A program made the translations under genes and the position numbers. From Vibrio atypicus (GTDB lineage: Bacteria > Pseudomonadota > Gammaproteobacteria > Enterobacterales > Vibrionaceae), in contig NZ_BLID01000004.1 of assembly GCF_009811315.1 (NCBI RefSeq), positions 186,001 to 250,000 of the forward strand: a stretch of 64,000 nt of DNA, given 5' to 3'. The first letter of the stretch is position 1; every line of letters starts with the position of its first letter. The notes beneath the pieces are model-generated. The model made no database searches, was not told where the DNA came from, and was given only the letters and a program-made list of their open reading frames with translations. Positions 43,532 through 54,325 of this stretch are shown piece by piece.

Positions 43532-45033
43532 AAACACTCCACACTTATGTGATTTCCGTTTATCTGTTGCTTACAACAATCCCAGTTCTTGTCTTTGGTG
43601 GACTAGGGATCGCGCGCGAGATTTATTTAACTCATAACAGTGAAACTGAGCGCTACGAACAAGTACTTAGCCAACAGCAAGTCGAATCTAGAAACGCGTT
43701 GCTTGATTTTGATTTAACCGAAGCTGAGCTGGTCGCAACCCGAGTTGCTCAACTAGATTACATCATCTCAGTTAAACTGGAATCGTTTCAATACGCGATG
43801 ACCATGGCTGAAATCGTCAATAGTGGCTCCAAACTCGGAGAAACACTTTCCTACCCAATATATGATGACCATCAACTGATTGGCCAGTTGACGGTAATAA
43901 AGGATAGAAACGCTTTCATCACCAACATTATCTATAACTCAGCTCCCCAAGCTCTGGTGCTTCTCTCGATCTTGAGCATTACCGCGCTTTTATTTAGCCG
44001 TACAATCGTTTCGGCACTAAAGCGTCCATTCATGGGTTTACAAAAGTTTGCTTTTCAAATCACCAATGGTGACTATCAAACGCCCTCTAGAACAGATTCT
44101 GATTTCGTCGAAATCGCTGGTATATTTAAAGCGCTTGAAACAATGAGAGCGAAACTTAAAACCACCATTACTCAGCTGAAAGATAGTGAAGAAAGATATT
44201 CGAAAACCTATAATTTGACGCAAGTTTGTCTATTTGTAATCGACATACAGCAAAGGAAATTAATTCGCTCCAATTCAATGTTCAATCAGATATTGAGTCA
44301 AATCCCAATAGAGGAACGACGAGGAAAGCTCGATGGTTTTTTAACACAACTGCTCGACCATGATCACACCGAGAGCTTTCATTACTCACTCGAATTCAAC
44401 GGCCTTCTAAACCACTACCAAGTCAATCACAGCCCAGAAATTCAAGGAGAAATTGAATGCTCAGCATTGGATATTACTCAACTAATCGAGGCGAATAGAC
44501 TTGCTGAAAGACAACTTGTCACTGATGTCCTTACACAAGTCTCCAACCGATTTAGCTTTAATCGATTTATTGATCGCGTCGGCAAAGGCCAGGTCAATGA
44601 CGTAACGATAATGATGATTGACCTCAATGGGTTCAAAACGATCAATGATACTTATGGGCATAACGCTGGTGACAAAGTTCTCGTCGATATTGCTCACCGA
44701 TTAAATCAAACCCTTGAACATACATGTCAAAATATTTATCGATTAGGGGGGGATGAGTTTGTCATTACCATTGAAGCGCCATTCAACATGAATAAGGTTC
44801 AGCAGCTCGCGGCAAAGATTCAAACAACAGCTTATATCCCTGTTCAGCACCAGAATCATCAATTGTCTGTTAGCCTAAGCGTTGGCGTTGAACACTATAG
44901 TCATAACAATTATACGTCTATTGAGAAAAGCTTAAATAATGCCGATATATTAATGTATCAAGCGAAGTCAGATGGCCTTGGAGTTAAGTTCTCTCCGGCT
45001 TTAGATAACGCCCCGACACTACAGGCAGAATAA
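43528..45033 (+). CDS. Membrane PAS-GGDEF diguanylate cyclase
   Basis: 501 residues. Membrane helices at about 7-26 and 135-155 flank a small periplasmic domain. A HAMP-like linker (about 157-208), a PAS region (about 215-325) and a GGDEF domain (about 335-490) follow. Motifs are DVLTQVSNR, MMIDLNGFKTINDTYGHNAGD and RLGGDEF (407-411 for GGDEF); no RxxD inhibitory site is present (HTCQ). It should make cyclic di-GMP. It is coupled by ATGA to the BMP-family gene, an arrangement like V. cholerae NspS-MbaA but with an unrelated binding protein. Confidence 0.88.
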   Translation: MKTLHTYVISVYLLLTTIPVLVFGGLGIAREIYLTHNSETERYEQVLSQQQVESRNALLDFDLTEAELVATRVAQLDYIISVKLESFQYAMTMAEIVNSGSKLGETLSYPIYDDHQLIGQLTVIKDRNAFITNIIYNSAPQALVLLSILSITALLFSRTIVSALKRPFMGLQKFAFQITNGDYQTPSRTDSDFVEIAGIFKALETMRAKLKTTITQLKDSEERYSKTYNLTQVCLFVIDIQQRKLIRSNSMFNQILSQIPIEERRGKLDGFLTQLLDHDHTESFHYSLEFNGLLNHYQVNHSPEIQGEIECSALDITQLIEANRLAERQLVTDVLTQVSNRFSFNRFIDRVGKGQVNDVTIMMIDLNGFKTINDTYGHNAGDKVLVDIAHRLNQTLEHTCQNIYRLGGDEFVITIEAPFNMNKVQQLAAKIQTTAYIPVQHQNHQLSVSLSVGVEHYSHNNYTSIEKSLNNADILMYQAKSDGLGVKFSPALDNAPTLQAE

Positions 45034-45034
45034 A

Positions 45035-45063
45035 AAAAGGCTTGGCACAATGCCAAGCCTTTA
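45035..45063. terminator. Bidirectional terminator, cyclase/sucD
   Basis: AAAGGCTTGGCA-caa-TGCCAAGCCTTT with flanking A- and T-tracts, between the rightward cyclase gene (its stop abuts the A-run) and the leftward sucD. Confidence 0.9.
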
Positions 45064-45081
45064 TCATTTCAGTGGAAGGGA

Positions 45082-45954
45082 TTACCAACCTGTCACTTCA
45101 CGTAGACCTTTACCGATCTCAGCAAGAGATTTAACCGTCTTCACACCTGCCGCTTCTAGAGCTGCAAATTTGTCTTCTGCAGTACCTTTACCACCAGAGA
45201 TAATCGCACCAGCGTGGCCCATACGTTTCCCAGGAGGCGCAGTAACACCAGCAATGTAAGAAACAACTGGCTTAGTCACGTTCTCTTTGATGTAAGCTGC
45301 TGCTTCTTCTTCCGCAGTACCGCCGATTTCACCAATCATTACGATTGCTTCAGTTTCTGGGTCTTCTTGGAACAGTTTTAGGATATCAATGAAGTTTGAA
45401 CCTGGGATTGGGTCACCACCGATGCCAACACACGTAGATTGGCCGAAACCTTCGTCAGTTGTTTGCTTAACAGCTTCGTACGTTAGTGTACCTGAGCGTG
45501 AAACGATACCCACTTTACCTTTCTTGTGGATATGGCCTGGCATGATACCAATCTTACACTCATCAGGAGTGATAACACCGGGACAGTTAGGACCGATCAT
45601 GCGAACACCAGTTTCTTCTAGCTTCACTTTAACGTCGATCATATCTGTTGTTGGGATACCTTCCGTGATAGTCACGATAAGCTCGATACCTGCGTCAATC
45701 GCTTCAAGGATTGCATCTTTACAGAATGGTGCTGGTACGTAGATAACTGTCGCAGTTGCGCCCGTAGCTTCTACTGCTTCACGTACTGTGTTGAATACAG
45801 GTTGACCTAGGTGAGTTTGACCACCTTTACCAGGAGAAACACCACCAACCATCTGCGTGCCGTACGCGATAGCTTGCTCTGAGTGGAAAGTACCTTGACC
45901 ACCAGTGAAGCCCTGACAGATTACTTTAGTGTCTTTGTTAATTAGTACAGACAT
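45082..45954 (-). CDS. sucD: SucD, succinyl-CoA synthetase alpha subunit
   Basis: 290 residues. It carries the phosphorylated histidine in the C-terminal [12 protein letters not shown] region and the CoA-binding fold at the N-terminus ([20 protein letters not shown]). With SucC it makes ATP or GTP from succinyl-CoA. It overlaps sucC by one base at the stop/start. Confidence 0.97.
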   Translation of the reverse strand: MSVLINKDTKVICQGFTGGQGTFHSEQAIAYGTQMVGGVSPGKGGQTHLGQPVFNTVREAVEATGATATVIYVPAPFCKDAILEAIDAGIELIVTITEGIPTTDMIDVKVKLEETGVRMIGPNCPGVITPDECKIGIMPGHIHKKGKVGIVSRSGTLTYEAVKQTTDEGFGQSTCVGIGGDPIPGSNFIDILKLFQEDPETEAIVMIGEIGGTAEEEAAAYIKENVTKPVVSYIAGVTAPPGKRMGHAGAIISGGKGTAEDKFAALEAAGVKTVKSLAEIGKGLREVTGW

Positions 45955-47120
45955 TATTTCGCCTCCGCAGCAGCAACAACTTTCTGAGCAGCATCTGTTA
46001 GCGACTCAGCAGCAATGATATCAACATCAGAATTAGCAAGAACTTCACGACCTAGATCTGCGTTAGTACCTTCTAAACGAACAACTACAGGCACTGTTAC
46101 GCCTACTTCTTTAACCGCACCGATAATACCTTCTGCGATCATGTCACAACGAACGATACCGCCGAAGATGTTTACAAGTACTGCTTTAACATTGTCATCA
46201 GAAAGGATGATCTTAAATGCTTCTGCAACACGCTCTTTTGTCGCGCCGCCGCCTACATCTAAGAAGTTTGCTGGTTTGCCGCCGTGTAGGTTTACGATAT
46301 CCATCGTACCCATCGCAAGGCCTGCACCGTTAACCATACAGCCAACGTTACCATCTAGTGCTACGTAGTTCAGTTCCCACTGAGCTGCGTGTGCTTCACG
46401 CTCGTCTTCTTGCGAAGGATCGTGCATTTCACGTAGCTTAGGCTGACGGTAAAGTGCGTTTGAATCGATGTTGATTTTACCGTCTAGACAAAGCAAGTTG
46501 CCTTCGCCAGTAATAACAAGAGGGTTGATCTCAAGTAGAGCTAAGTCGTACTGAGCAAACATCTCACCAAGACCCATGAAGATCTTAACGAACTGTTTGA
46601 TTTGGTCGCCAGCTAAGCCAAGCTTAAATGCTAGCTCACGACCTTGATATGCTTGAGGGCCAACTAATGGATCGATTGCCGCTTTGTGAATCAACTCAGG
46701 GGTCTCTTCTGCGATTTTTTCGATATCCACACCGCCTTCAGTAGAAGCCATGAATACAATTTTACGACTAGCGCGGTCTACAACAGCACCTAGGTAAAGT
46801 TCATTGGCGATATTAGACGCTTCTTCAACTAGGATTTTTGTTACTGGCTGACCGTTTGCATCTGTTTGGTATGTCACTAGGTTTTTACCTAGCCACTTTT
46901 GAGCAAACTCTTTAACGCCATCTTTTGTGTCGTGCAGCTCAACGCCACCCGCTTTACCACGTCCACCCGCGTGAACCTGACACTTTACAACTTTCTTTTC
47001 TGTTGCAATGCGACCCGCAGCTTCAAAAGCTTCTTGTGGTGTATCACAAGCGAAGCCTTCCGGTACAGGCAAACCGAATTCTGCAAACAGCTGTTTGGCT
47101 TGGTATTCATGCAAATTCAT
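45954..47120 (-). CDS. sucC: SucC, succinyl-CoA synthetase beta subunit
   Basis: 388 residues, the same as E. coli. An ATP-grasp domain ([15 protein letters not shown] near residue 47) supplies nucleotide binding, and [17 protein letters not shown] lies at the interface with SucD. It follows sucB after a 208-bp spacer with three hairpins. Confidence 0.97.
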   Translation of the reverse strand: MNLHEYQAKQLFAEFGLPVPEGFACDTPQEAFEAAGRIATEKKVVKCQVHAGGRGKAGGVELHDTKDGVKEFAQKWLGKNLVTYQTDANGQPVTKILVEEASNIANELYLGAVVDRASRKIVFMASTEGGVDIEKIAEETPELIHKAAIDPLVGPQAYQGRELAFKLGLAGDQIKQFVKIFMGLGEMFAQYDLALLEINPLVITGEGNLLCLDGKINIDSNALYRQPKLREMHDPSQEDEREAHAAQWELNYVALDGNVGCMVNGAGLAMGTMDIVNLHGGKPANFLDVGGGATKERVAEAFKIILSDDNVKAVLVNIFGGIVRCDMIAEGIIGAVKEVGVTVPVVVRLEGTNADLGREVLANSDVDIIAAESLTDAAQKVVAAAEAK

Positions 47121-47251
47121 TTTGATATTCCGTTTATTTTCCCTTCAAGGGATTATTATTTCCATAACGCCACATGGTGTTGTGGTACGTCTGTAGGGTC
47201 TTCTCAATCAAATCGTTATCCATTTTTTAATGGCTTCACGACTCAAATGAA

Positions 47252-47338
47252 GGCCAGACGTGAGCAAGTCTAGCCTTTAAAAGTTATCACCGTCTAGCCA
47301 ACCAAGTCAGCTAGACGTTTTAGCGATATTAAACGTCT
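47252..47338 (-). repeat. Three tandem hairpins in the sucB-sucC spacer
   Basis: Minus-strand stems: AGACGTTT with AAACGTCT (47338-47313), overlapping the sucB stop; GTCTAGC with GCTAGAC (47316-47292), perfect over 7 bp; and GGCTAGAC with GTCTGGCC (47275-47252). All share an AGAC/GTCT core. None has a proper T-tract, so they look like mRNA processing or stability elements, or an attenuator, not a simple terminator. Confidence 0.6.
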
Positions 47339-48534
47339 AATAGTAGACGTGCTGGATCTTCTAGTAGTTCTTTAATCGTCACTAGGAAGCCCACTGACTC
47401 ACGGCCATCGATTAAACGGTGGTCGTAAGATAACGCTAGGTACATCATTGGCAAGATTTCTACTTTGCCATCAACCGCCATTGGACGCTCTTGGATTTTA
47501 TGCATACCAAGAATCGCTGACTGAGGTGGGTTGATGATTGGTGTAGACATCAATGAACCAAATACGCCGCCGTTAGTGATAGTAAAGTTACCGCCCATCA
47601 GCTCATCAACAGTCAACTTGCCGTCACGGCCTTTAATTGCTAGCTCTTTGATGCCTTTTTCTACGTCAGCAAAGCCTAATGTGTCACAGTCTTTCAGCAC
47701 TGGAGTTACTAGACCGCGTGGCGTTGATACCGCCATGCTGATGTCGAAGTAGTTGTGATAAACGATGTCATCACCGTCAATAGACGCGTTAACTTCAGGG
47801 AAGCGTTTTAGTGCTTCTGTCACTGCTTTCACGTAGAAAGACATAAAGCCTAGACGAATACCATGACGCTCTTCGAACTGATCTTTGTACTGCTTACGAA
47901 GATCCATGATTGGTTTCATGTTCACTTCGTTGAACGTTGTCAGCATTGCCGTATTGTTCTTCGCTTCCAGTAGACGGTTTGCGACTGTCTTACGTAGGCG
48001 AGTCATAGGTACACGTTTCTGGCTACGGGCTGCAGCTGGCGCTTCAACTACTGGCTCTTCTGCTTTCGGTGTTGATTTCGCTGCTGCTAAATGCGCATCG
48101 ACATCTTCACGAGTGATACGACCACCAACACCTGTACCTTTCACTTGGCTCGCTTCTAGGTTGTGTTCTGCTAGTAGACGGCGAACTGCAGGGCTTAGCG
48201 CATCATTGCTTTCTTCTGTTAGTGCCGCTTTGTGACGCTTATCAGGAGAAGCTTCTGTTGCTTCTGTCGTATCAGTCGTTGGTTCACCCGCGACGGCGCC
48301 AGGCTTAAGCTTAGCGATCAGCTGCTTAGAAAGTACTGTTGCACCTTCTTCTTCAATGATTGCCTCTAGTACACCCGCTTCCGGAGCTGGTACTTCAAGA
48401 ACCACTTTGTCTGTTTCGATATCAACCAGAACTTCATCACGCTCTACTACGTCGCCTGGTTTTTTGTGCCATGTTGCCACTGTTGCATCAGCGACCGATT
48501 CAGGTAAATCTGGAACCAGAATTTCAATTGTCAT
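47329..48534 (-). CDS. sucB: SucB, dihydrolipoyl succinyltransferase (E2o)
   Basis: 401 residues. A lipoyl domain (about 1-77, with [14 protein letters not shown] for the lipoylated lysine), a peripheral subunit-binding domain (about 112-150, [14 protein letters not shown]) and a catalytic core ending in [18 protein letters not shown] form the usual E2 layout. It is the core of the 2-oxoglutarate dehydrogenase complex, 28 bp after sucA. Confidence 0.98.
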   Translation of the reverse strand: MTIEILVPDLPESVADATVATWHKKPGDVVERDEVLVDIETDKVVLEVPAPEAGVLEAIIEEEGATVLSKQLIAKLKPGAVAGEPTTDTTEATEASPDKRHKAALTEESNDALSPAVRRLLAEHNLEASQVKGTGVGGRITREDVDAHLAAAKSTPKAEEPVVEAPAAARSQKRVPMTRLRKTVANRLLEAKNNTAMLTTFNEVNMKPIMDLRKQYKDQFEERHGIRLGFMSFYVKAVTEALKRFPEVNASIDGDDIVYHNYFDISMAVSTPRGLVTPVLKDCDTLGFADVEKGIKELAIKGRDGKLTVDELMGGNFTITNGGVFGSLMSTPIINPPQSAILGMHKIQERPMAVDGKVEILPMMYLALSYDHRLIDGRESVGFLVTIKELLEDPARLLLDV

Positions 48535-48562
48535 ATCCGTTTCTTCCTTTTACTTCTAGTTC

Positions 48563-51388
48563 TTAGTTCGAAGCTTTTGTATTCACGTTAAGTGCGTCTT
48601 CAACCAACGCTTTCTGTTGTTTCAAGTGTACTGACATGTAACCAACTGCAGGAGATGCAGATGCTGGACGACCAGCGTATTTTAGGTCAGCACCGGCTGG
48701 GATAGCAGCGCGGAAGTTATGTTGGCTACAGTACCAAGCGCCCTGGTTTTGAGGCTCTTCCTGACACCATACAAAGTCTTCAGCATTGGTGTATTGTTCA
48801 ATAGCTGCTTTTACTTCATCCAGAGGGAATGGGTATAGCTGCTCAATACGAACAATTGCTACATCATCTTGCTCGTTATTTCGACGTTGCTCTAACAAAT
48901 CGAAATAAACCTTACCTGAACAGAAGACAACGCGTTTCACCTTCGCTGCATCCAAGTTGTCGATTTCTGGAATTGCCGGTTGGAATGTTCCTTCCGATAA
49001 TTCTTCTAACGTCGACGTACATAACGGATGACGAAGCAATGACTTCGGAGACATCACGATAAGTGGACGACGCATAGGTCGAACAACCTGGCGACGAATC
49101 ATGTGATAAACCTGTGCCGGAGTTGATGGCACAACAACCTGCATATTTTGCTCCGCACAAAGCTGTAAGTAACGCTCTAGGCGTGCAGATGAGTGCTCTG
49201 GACCTTGGCCTTCATAACCATGAGGTAGCAGCATAGTTAGGCCACATAGACGTGCCCACTTTTGCTCACCCGATGAAATGAATTGGTCAATAACCACTTG
49301 TGCACCGTTAGCAAAGTCACCAAACTGAGCTTCCCAAAGGGTAAGGCCACTTGGTTCTGCCGTTGCGTAGCCGTATTCAAATGCCAATACAGCTTCTTCA
49401 GACAACACTGAGTCGAATACTTGGAAAGGACCTTGTTTGTCGTGAATATTTGCAAGAGGAACAAACGTACTTGCATCGTTTTGGTTATGCAATACTGAGT
49501 GACGGTGGAAGAAAGTACCACGGCCAGAATCCTGACCAGAAATACGAATACGCTTACCATCGTCAACCAAGGTTGCATAAGCCAATGTTTCTGCCATACC
49601 CCAATCAACGGCTTTCTCTCCGCTGATCATCGCTTTACGATCGTTGTATAGCTTGTTAACTCGGCTTTGTAGCTTATGACTTTCTGGATACGTACATAGA
49701 CGATTACCAAGTTCAATCAAACGTTCAGTATCGAACTTATTATCCCACTCAACATCCCAGTCATGACCAAGGTAAGGAGACCAGTCAACTGAATGGAGAG
49801 CCATAGGGCGCCACTCTTTCACCACAACTTCACCGTGATCAAGTGCATCACGATATTCATTAACCAGTTGTGTTGCTGTATCAATACCAAGTACGCCACG
49901 TTCCATCAGCACGTCAGCATAAAGCTTACGTGGTGTTGGGTGCTTCTTGATTTTTTGATACATCAAAGGCTGAGTTGCATTTGGCTCGTCCGCTTCATTG
50001 TGACCATGACGGCGGTAACATACCAAGTCAATCACAACGTCGCGTTTGAATTCATTACGGTAATCCAAAGCAATACGAGTGACGAAAGCCACCGCTTCAG
50101 GATCGTCCGCATTTACGTGGAAAATAGGTGCCTGTACCATCTTAGCGATATCAGTACAGTACATTGTTGAGCGAGTATCGTTCGGGTTAGATGTTGTGAA
50201 ACCAACTTGGTTGTTCACAACGATACGCACGGTACCACCCACACAGAAACCACGCGCTTGAGACATGTTAAATGTCTCTTGAACAACGCCCTGTCCAGCA
50301 ATTGCTGAATCACCGTGAATCGTGATTGGTAGAACTTGGCTGCCTTCTTTATCACCTAAACGGTCTTGTCGAGCACGCACGGAACCAATAACCACTGGGT
50401 TTACGATTTCAAGGTGTGAAGGGTTAAATGCTAGCGCCAGGTGTACATCACCACCTGGCGTTGCAAAGTCAGCTGAGAAACCTTGGTGATATTTAACGTC
50501 ACCGGTACCCCAAGTGTCATCATGTTTACCAGCAAACTCATCAAACAGATCTTGCGGTTTTTTGCCTAGTACGTTGACTAGCATATTTAGACGACCACGG
50601 TGAGCCATACCAACTACAACTTCACGCATGCCGCTCTTACCTGCATGACGAATCAGTTCTTTCGTCATCGGGATAAGGGCATCACCACCTTCCAAAGAGA
50701 AACGCTTCGCACCTGGGAATTTTGCACCCAAGTAACGTTCTAGACCTTCAGCAGCAGTTAGCTCGTCTAGGAACATGTGTTTTTCATCTTCAGTGAATGA
50801 TGGCTGACCAACTACAGATTCAAGACGCTGCTGGATCCAACGTTTTTGCTCTGTATCTGTCATGTGCATGTATTCTGCACCGATAGAACCACAATAGGTT
50901 TTTTTCAAAGATGAGTAGATATCTTTCAACTGCATCGTCTCTTGGCCAATGGCGAAAGAGCCGACGTTGAACGTCTCTTCTAGATCTTCTTCGGTAAGAT
51001 TATGAAATGCAGGGTCTAGCTCCGCCACAGGTGGGCGCTGCCATAAACCAAGAGGGTCAAGCTCCGCCGCTTCATGTCCACGGAAACGGTAAGCATTGAT
51101 TAATTGAAGTACTTTAACTTGTTTAGCGTCGACATCTGGATCACTAACTTGGACACTGTAATGCTTTGTTTCTTGAGCGAGTCGTCGGAAGTAGTCACGG
51201 ACACGCGAATGTGGTTGTTCTACCACTTCTTCTGTCGGCTTAGGCAAGCCTTCAAAAACGCGTTTCCACTCCTCACTTACCAGATCGGGATCACTTAGAT
51301 ACAGTTCGTAGAGGTCCTCTACATACGTTGCATTGGCGCCAGCCAAGTGTGAAGACTCGAGCCACGCCTTCATCACGCCGTTGTGCAT
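48563..51388 (-). CDS. sucA: SucA, 2-oxoglutarate dehydrogenase E1
   Basis: 941 residues. Thiamine-diphosphate E1 that decarboxylates 2-oxoglutarate. Motifs include MAHRGRLNMLVNVLGK, HGDSAIAGQGVVQETFNMS, GHNEADEP and the transketolase-like part with LPHGYEGQGPEHSSARLER. The start ATG at 51388 has AAGGGAA upstream. It follows sdhB across a 96-bp spacer. Confidence 0.98.
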   Translation of the reverse strand: MHNGVMKAWLESSHLAGANATYVEDLYELYLSDPDLVSEEWKRVFEGLPKPTEEVVEQPHSRVRDYFRRLAQETKHYSVQVSDPDVDAKQVKVLQLINAYRFRGHEAAELDPLGLWQRPPVAELDPAFHNLTEEDLEETFNVGSFAIGQETMQLKDIYSSLKKTYCGSIGAEYMHMTDTEQKRWIQQRLESVVGQPSFTEDEKHMFLDELTAAEGLERYLGAKFPGAKRFSLEGGDALIPMTKELIRHAGKSGMREVVVGMAHRGRLNMLVNVLGKKPQDLFDEFAGKHDDTWGTGDVKYHQGFSADFATPGGDVHLALAFNPSHLEIVNPVVIGSVRARQDRLGDKEGSQVLPITIHGDSAIAGQGVVQETFNMSQARGFCVGGTVRIVVNNQVGFTTSNPNDTRSTMYCTDIAKMVQAPIFHVNADDPEAVAFVTRIALDYRNEFKRDVVIDLVCYRRHGHNEADEPNATQPLMYQKIKKHPTPRKLYADVLMERGVLGIDTATQLVNEYRDALDHGEVVVKEWRPMALHSVDWSPYLGHDWDVEWDNKFDTERLIELGNRLCTYPESHKLQSRVNKLYNDRKAMISGEKAVDWGMAETLAYATLVDDGKRIRISGQDSGRGTFFHRHSVLHNQNDASTFVPLANIHDKQGPFQVFDSVLSEEAVLAFEYGYATAEPSGLTLWEAQFGDFANGAQVVIDQFISSGEQKWARLCGLTMLLPHGYEGQGPEHSSARLERYLQLCAEQNMQVVVPSTPAQVYHMIRRQVVRPMRRPLIVMSPKSLLRHPLCTSTLEELSEGTFQPAIPEIDNLDAAKVKRVVFCSGKVYFDLLEQRRNNEQDDVAIVRIEQLYPFPLDEVKAAIEQYTNAEDFVWCQEEPQNQGAWYCSQHNFRAAIPAGADLKYAGRPASASPAVGYMSVHLKQQKALVEDALNVNTKASN

Positions 51389-51484
51389 ATTTTCCCTTAA
51401 CCAGTAGTTTTCACGTTTGCTTCGGTCTTACGCCGAGCTATTAAGAGCCGACCCATTAGTAGGTCGGCAATTTTTGTTATTAAA

Positions 51485-52195
51485 TTAGACGGAACGATTT
51501 ACCAACATCGTCTTGATGTGGCCAATCGCTTTCGTCGGATTTAGTCCCTTAGGACAAACACTTACACAATTCATGATGCCATGGCAACGGAAAACGCTAA
51601 ATGCATCATCAAGATTTGATAAACGTTCATCTGTTGCTGTATCTCGGCTATCAATTAACCAGCGGTAAGCCGCAAGTAGACCAGCTGGACCGATAAACTT
51701 ATCTGGGTTCCACCAGAAAGATGGGCACGAGGTTGTACAACATGCACACATGATACATTCATACAAACCGTCCAAGTGCGCACGCTCATCTGGCGTTTGC
51801 AGGTTCTCTCTTGATGGTGGAAGTGCACCGTCATCAATCAAGAAAGGCTTAACTTTCGCATAGTTATCGTAGAACTGTGTCATGTCAACGATAAGATCAC
51901 GCACAACAGGTAAACCTGGCAGCGGTCGAATCACAATCTTGTCACCTTCTAGTGCAGAAAGTGGTGTGATACACGCCAATCCATTTTTTCCGTTCATGTT
52001 AAGACCATCAGAACCACAAACACCTTCACGACAAGAACGACGAAATGAAATGGTAGGATCTTGCTCTTTCAGCAGAATCAAAGCATCCAGAAGCATCATA
52101 TCTGATCCTTCTTCCACTTCTAGCGTGTAGTCCTTCATGTACGGTTTTTGGTCGACATCAGGATTGTAGCGGTACAAAGAGAAATTCAGTTTCAT
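51485..52195 (-). CDS. sdhB: SdhB, succinate dehydrogenase iron-sulfur subunit
   Basis: 236 residues. The [2Fe-2S] motif CREGVCGSDGLNMNG, then CIMCACCTTSCPS and CHGIMNCVSVCPKGLNP for the [4Fe-4S] and [3Fe-4S] clusters. It carries electrons from SdhA flavin to quinone at SdhCD. Confidence 0.98.
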   Translation of the reverse strand: MKLNFSLYRYNPDVDQKPYMKDYTLEVEEGSDMMLLDALILLKEQDPTISFRRSCREGVCGSDGLNMNGKNGLACITPLSALEGDKIVIRPLPGLPVVRDLIVDMTQFYDNYAKVKPFLIDDGALPPSRENLQTPDERAHLDGLYECIMCACCTTSCPSFWWNPDKFIGPAGLLAAYRWLIDSRDTATDERLSNLDDAFSVFRCHGIMNCVSVCPKGLNPTKAIGHIKTMLVNRSV

Positions 52196-52213
52196 AATAT
52201 TACCCTCCTTTCC

Positions 52214-53980
52214 TTAGTACGTACGTGCTTTTGGTGGAAATGCTTCACGATGGATTGGCTCCATGTTTACACCACGTTTCGTCATTGCTTCCGTTTCCGG
52301 GTTGTAGATAGAGTGACATAGCCACTGTTCATCGTTACGGTCTGGGAAGTCAAAACGAGCGTGCGCACCACGGCTCTCTGTACGGTAATTAGCCGCAACT
52401 GCCGTCGCATAAGCAGTTTCCATCAAGTTTTCAAGCTCAAGACACTCGATACGCTGGGTGTTGAACTCAGTCGACTTATCAGAAAGGTGCGCGTTTTTCA
52501 GACGTTCACGAATTACTTTCAGCTCTTCTAGACCTTTTGCCATTGCATCGCCTTCACGGAATACCGAGAAGTTGTTTTGCATACATTGTTGCAGATCTTT
52601 ACGGATTTGCGCTGGGTCTTCACCGTCAGTGCTATTTTCCCAACGGTTGTAACGCTCTAATGAACGCTCGATATCTGCTTCTGTTGCAGGTTTCGCGTCA
52701 GCTTGCTTAAGCAGCGTTTCACCTAGGTGTAGACCTGTTGCACGACCGAATACCACCAAGTCTAGTAGTGAGTTACCACCCAGACGGTTAGCACCGTGAA
52801 CCGATACAGATGCGATTTCACCACAAGCAAATAGACCTTGAACTTCAACGTCACCGCCATTCTCATCTTGACGAATAGCTTGACCCGATACTTGAGTTGG
52901 AATGCCACCCATCATGTAGTGACAAGTAGGGATTACTGGAATTGGTTCTTTAACTGGATCAACGTGTGCAAAGGTACGAGACAGTTCACAAACACCTGGT
53001 AGGCGAGACTCTAGTGTCTCTTTACCCAAGTGATCCAGTTTCAATTTAATGTGTGGACCCCATGGGCCATCGCAGCCACGACCTTCACGAATCTCAATCA
53101 TCATTGAGCGAGCAACAACATCACGACCAGCTAAATCTTTAGCATTAGGTGCGTAACGCTCCATGAATCGCTCGCCGTCTTTGTTTAGAAGGTAACCACC
53201 TTCACCACGACAACCTTCAGTAACAAGAACACCTGCGCCAGCAATACCCGTAGGGTGGAACTGCCACATTTCCATATCTTGCATTGGTACGCCTGCACGC
53301 AGTGCCATACCAACGCCATCACCCGTGTTAATGTGTGCGTTAGTTGTCGATGCGTAAATTCGACCAGCGCCACCTGTTGCCAGAATAGTCGCTTTAGATT
53401 TGAAGTAACATACTTCACCCGTTTCCATACAAAGTGCTGTACAGCCAAGAACCACACCATCTTCATTTTTTACGATATCAAGTGCATACCACTCGGAGAA
53501 TACCGTTGTTTTGTGCTTGATGTTTTGTTGATAAAGCGTGTGCAGAAGTGCGTGACCAGTACGGTCAGCTGCCGCCGCTGTACGTGCTGCTTGCTCGCCG
53601 CCAAAGTTCTTTGACTGACCACCAAACGGGCGTTGATAAATACTGCCGTTATCAAAACGAGAGAAAGGAAGACCCATTTTCTCTAGCTCAATAACAGACT
53701 CAGGACCGTTCTTACACATATATTCGATTGCGTCTTGGTCACCGATGTAATCAGAACCTTTAACTGTATCGTACATGTGCTGTTCCCAATGGTCTTCGTG
53801 CGCGTTACCTAACGCAACCGTGATACCACCTTGAGCAGAAACAGTGTGTGAACGTGTTGGAAATACTTTAGAAAGCAAAGCACAAGAAAGACCTTGCTCT
53901 GAGATTTGTAGTGCAGCGCGCATGCCTGCACCACCAGCGCCGATTACAACGGCATCAAATTCGCGAACTGGAATAGACAC
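52214..53980 (-). CDS. sdhA: SdhA, succinate dehydrogenase flavoprotein
   Basis: 588 residues, as in E. coli. [12 protein letters not shown] binds [13 protein letters not shown] includes the flavin-linked histidine, and [11 protein letters not shown] with RGEGGYLLN forms the active site. The start is GTG placed directly after the sdhD TAA, without a spacer, which points to translational coupling. Confidence 0.98.
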   Translation of the reverse strand: MSIPVREFDAVVIGAGGAGMRAALQISEQGLSCALLSKVFPTRSHTVSAQGGITVALGNAHEDHWEQHMYDTVKGSDYIGDQDAIEYMCKNGPESVIELEKMGLPFSRFDNGSIYQRPFGGQSKNFGGEQAARTAAAADRTGHALLHTLYQQNIKHKTTVFSEWYALDIVKNEDGVVLGCTALCMETGEVCYFKSKATILATGGAGRIYASTTNAHINTGDGVGMALRAGVPMQDMEMWQFHPTGIAGAGVLVTEGCRGEGGYLLNKDGERFMERYAPNAKDLAGRDVVARSMMIEIREGRGCDGPWGPHIKLKLDHLGKETLESRLPGVCELSRTFAHVDPVKEPIPVIPTCHYMMGGIPTQVSGQAIRQDENGGDVEVQGLFACGEIASVSVHGANRLGGNSLLDLVVFGRATGLHLGETLLKQADAKPATEADIERSLERYNRWENSTDGEDPAQIRKDLQQCMQNNFSVFREGDAMAKGLEELKVIRERLKNAHLSDKSTEFNTQRIECLELENLMETAYATAVAANYRTESRGAHARFDFPDRNDEQWLCHSIYNPETEAMTKRGVNMEPIHREAFPPKARTY

Positions 53981-54325
53981 TTACGCACCCCACAGAATAA
54001 ATAGACCAGAGAAGAAGTAACCAAACAATACGGCAATAACGCCTAATTGCAGGCCGCCACGAAGCTTAGCGCACTTGATATAATCAGTAAGTACTTGCCA
54101 TAGGCCAATCCACGCGTGGATAAGTACCGACATAAGTGCCAGCATCGTGAACACCTTGGTGAAAGTGCCACCAAAGAACTGAGTCCAAGATACGTAAGAA
54201 ATATCTGAGAAAGCGCAAAAGCTCACCAGATAGATTGTATAAAGTGTCATGATGATCGCCGTAGCACGAATCAATAGGAAATCGTGTACACCGTTACGAC
54301 CAAAAGATGAAATATGTTTTACCAC
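53981..54325 (-). CDS. sdhD: SdhD, succinate dehydrogenase membrane anchor
   Basis: 114 residues with three membrane helices. The quinone/heme segment contains HAWIGLWQVLTDYIK, with the family histidine and the DY pair. It overlaps sdhC by 7 bp. Confidence 0.95.
   Translation of the reverse strand: MVKHISSFGRNGVHDFLLIRATAIIMTLYTIYLVSFCAFSDISYVSWTQFFGGTFTKVFTMLALMSVLIHAWIGLWQVLTDYIKCAKLRGGLQLGVIAVLFGYFFSGLFILWGA

Noticed and set aside
46899-47273. 124-codon ORF antisense to sucC
   Set aside because: Shadow of the sucC reading frame; the sense strand encodes a full-length, well-conserved enzyme.
49793-50170. 125-codon ORF antisense to sucA
   Set aside because: Shadow frame; composition follows the codon pattern of sucA on the other strand.
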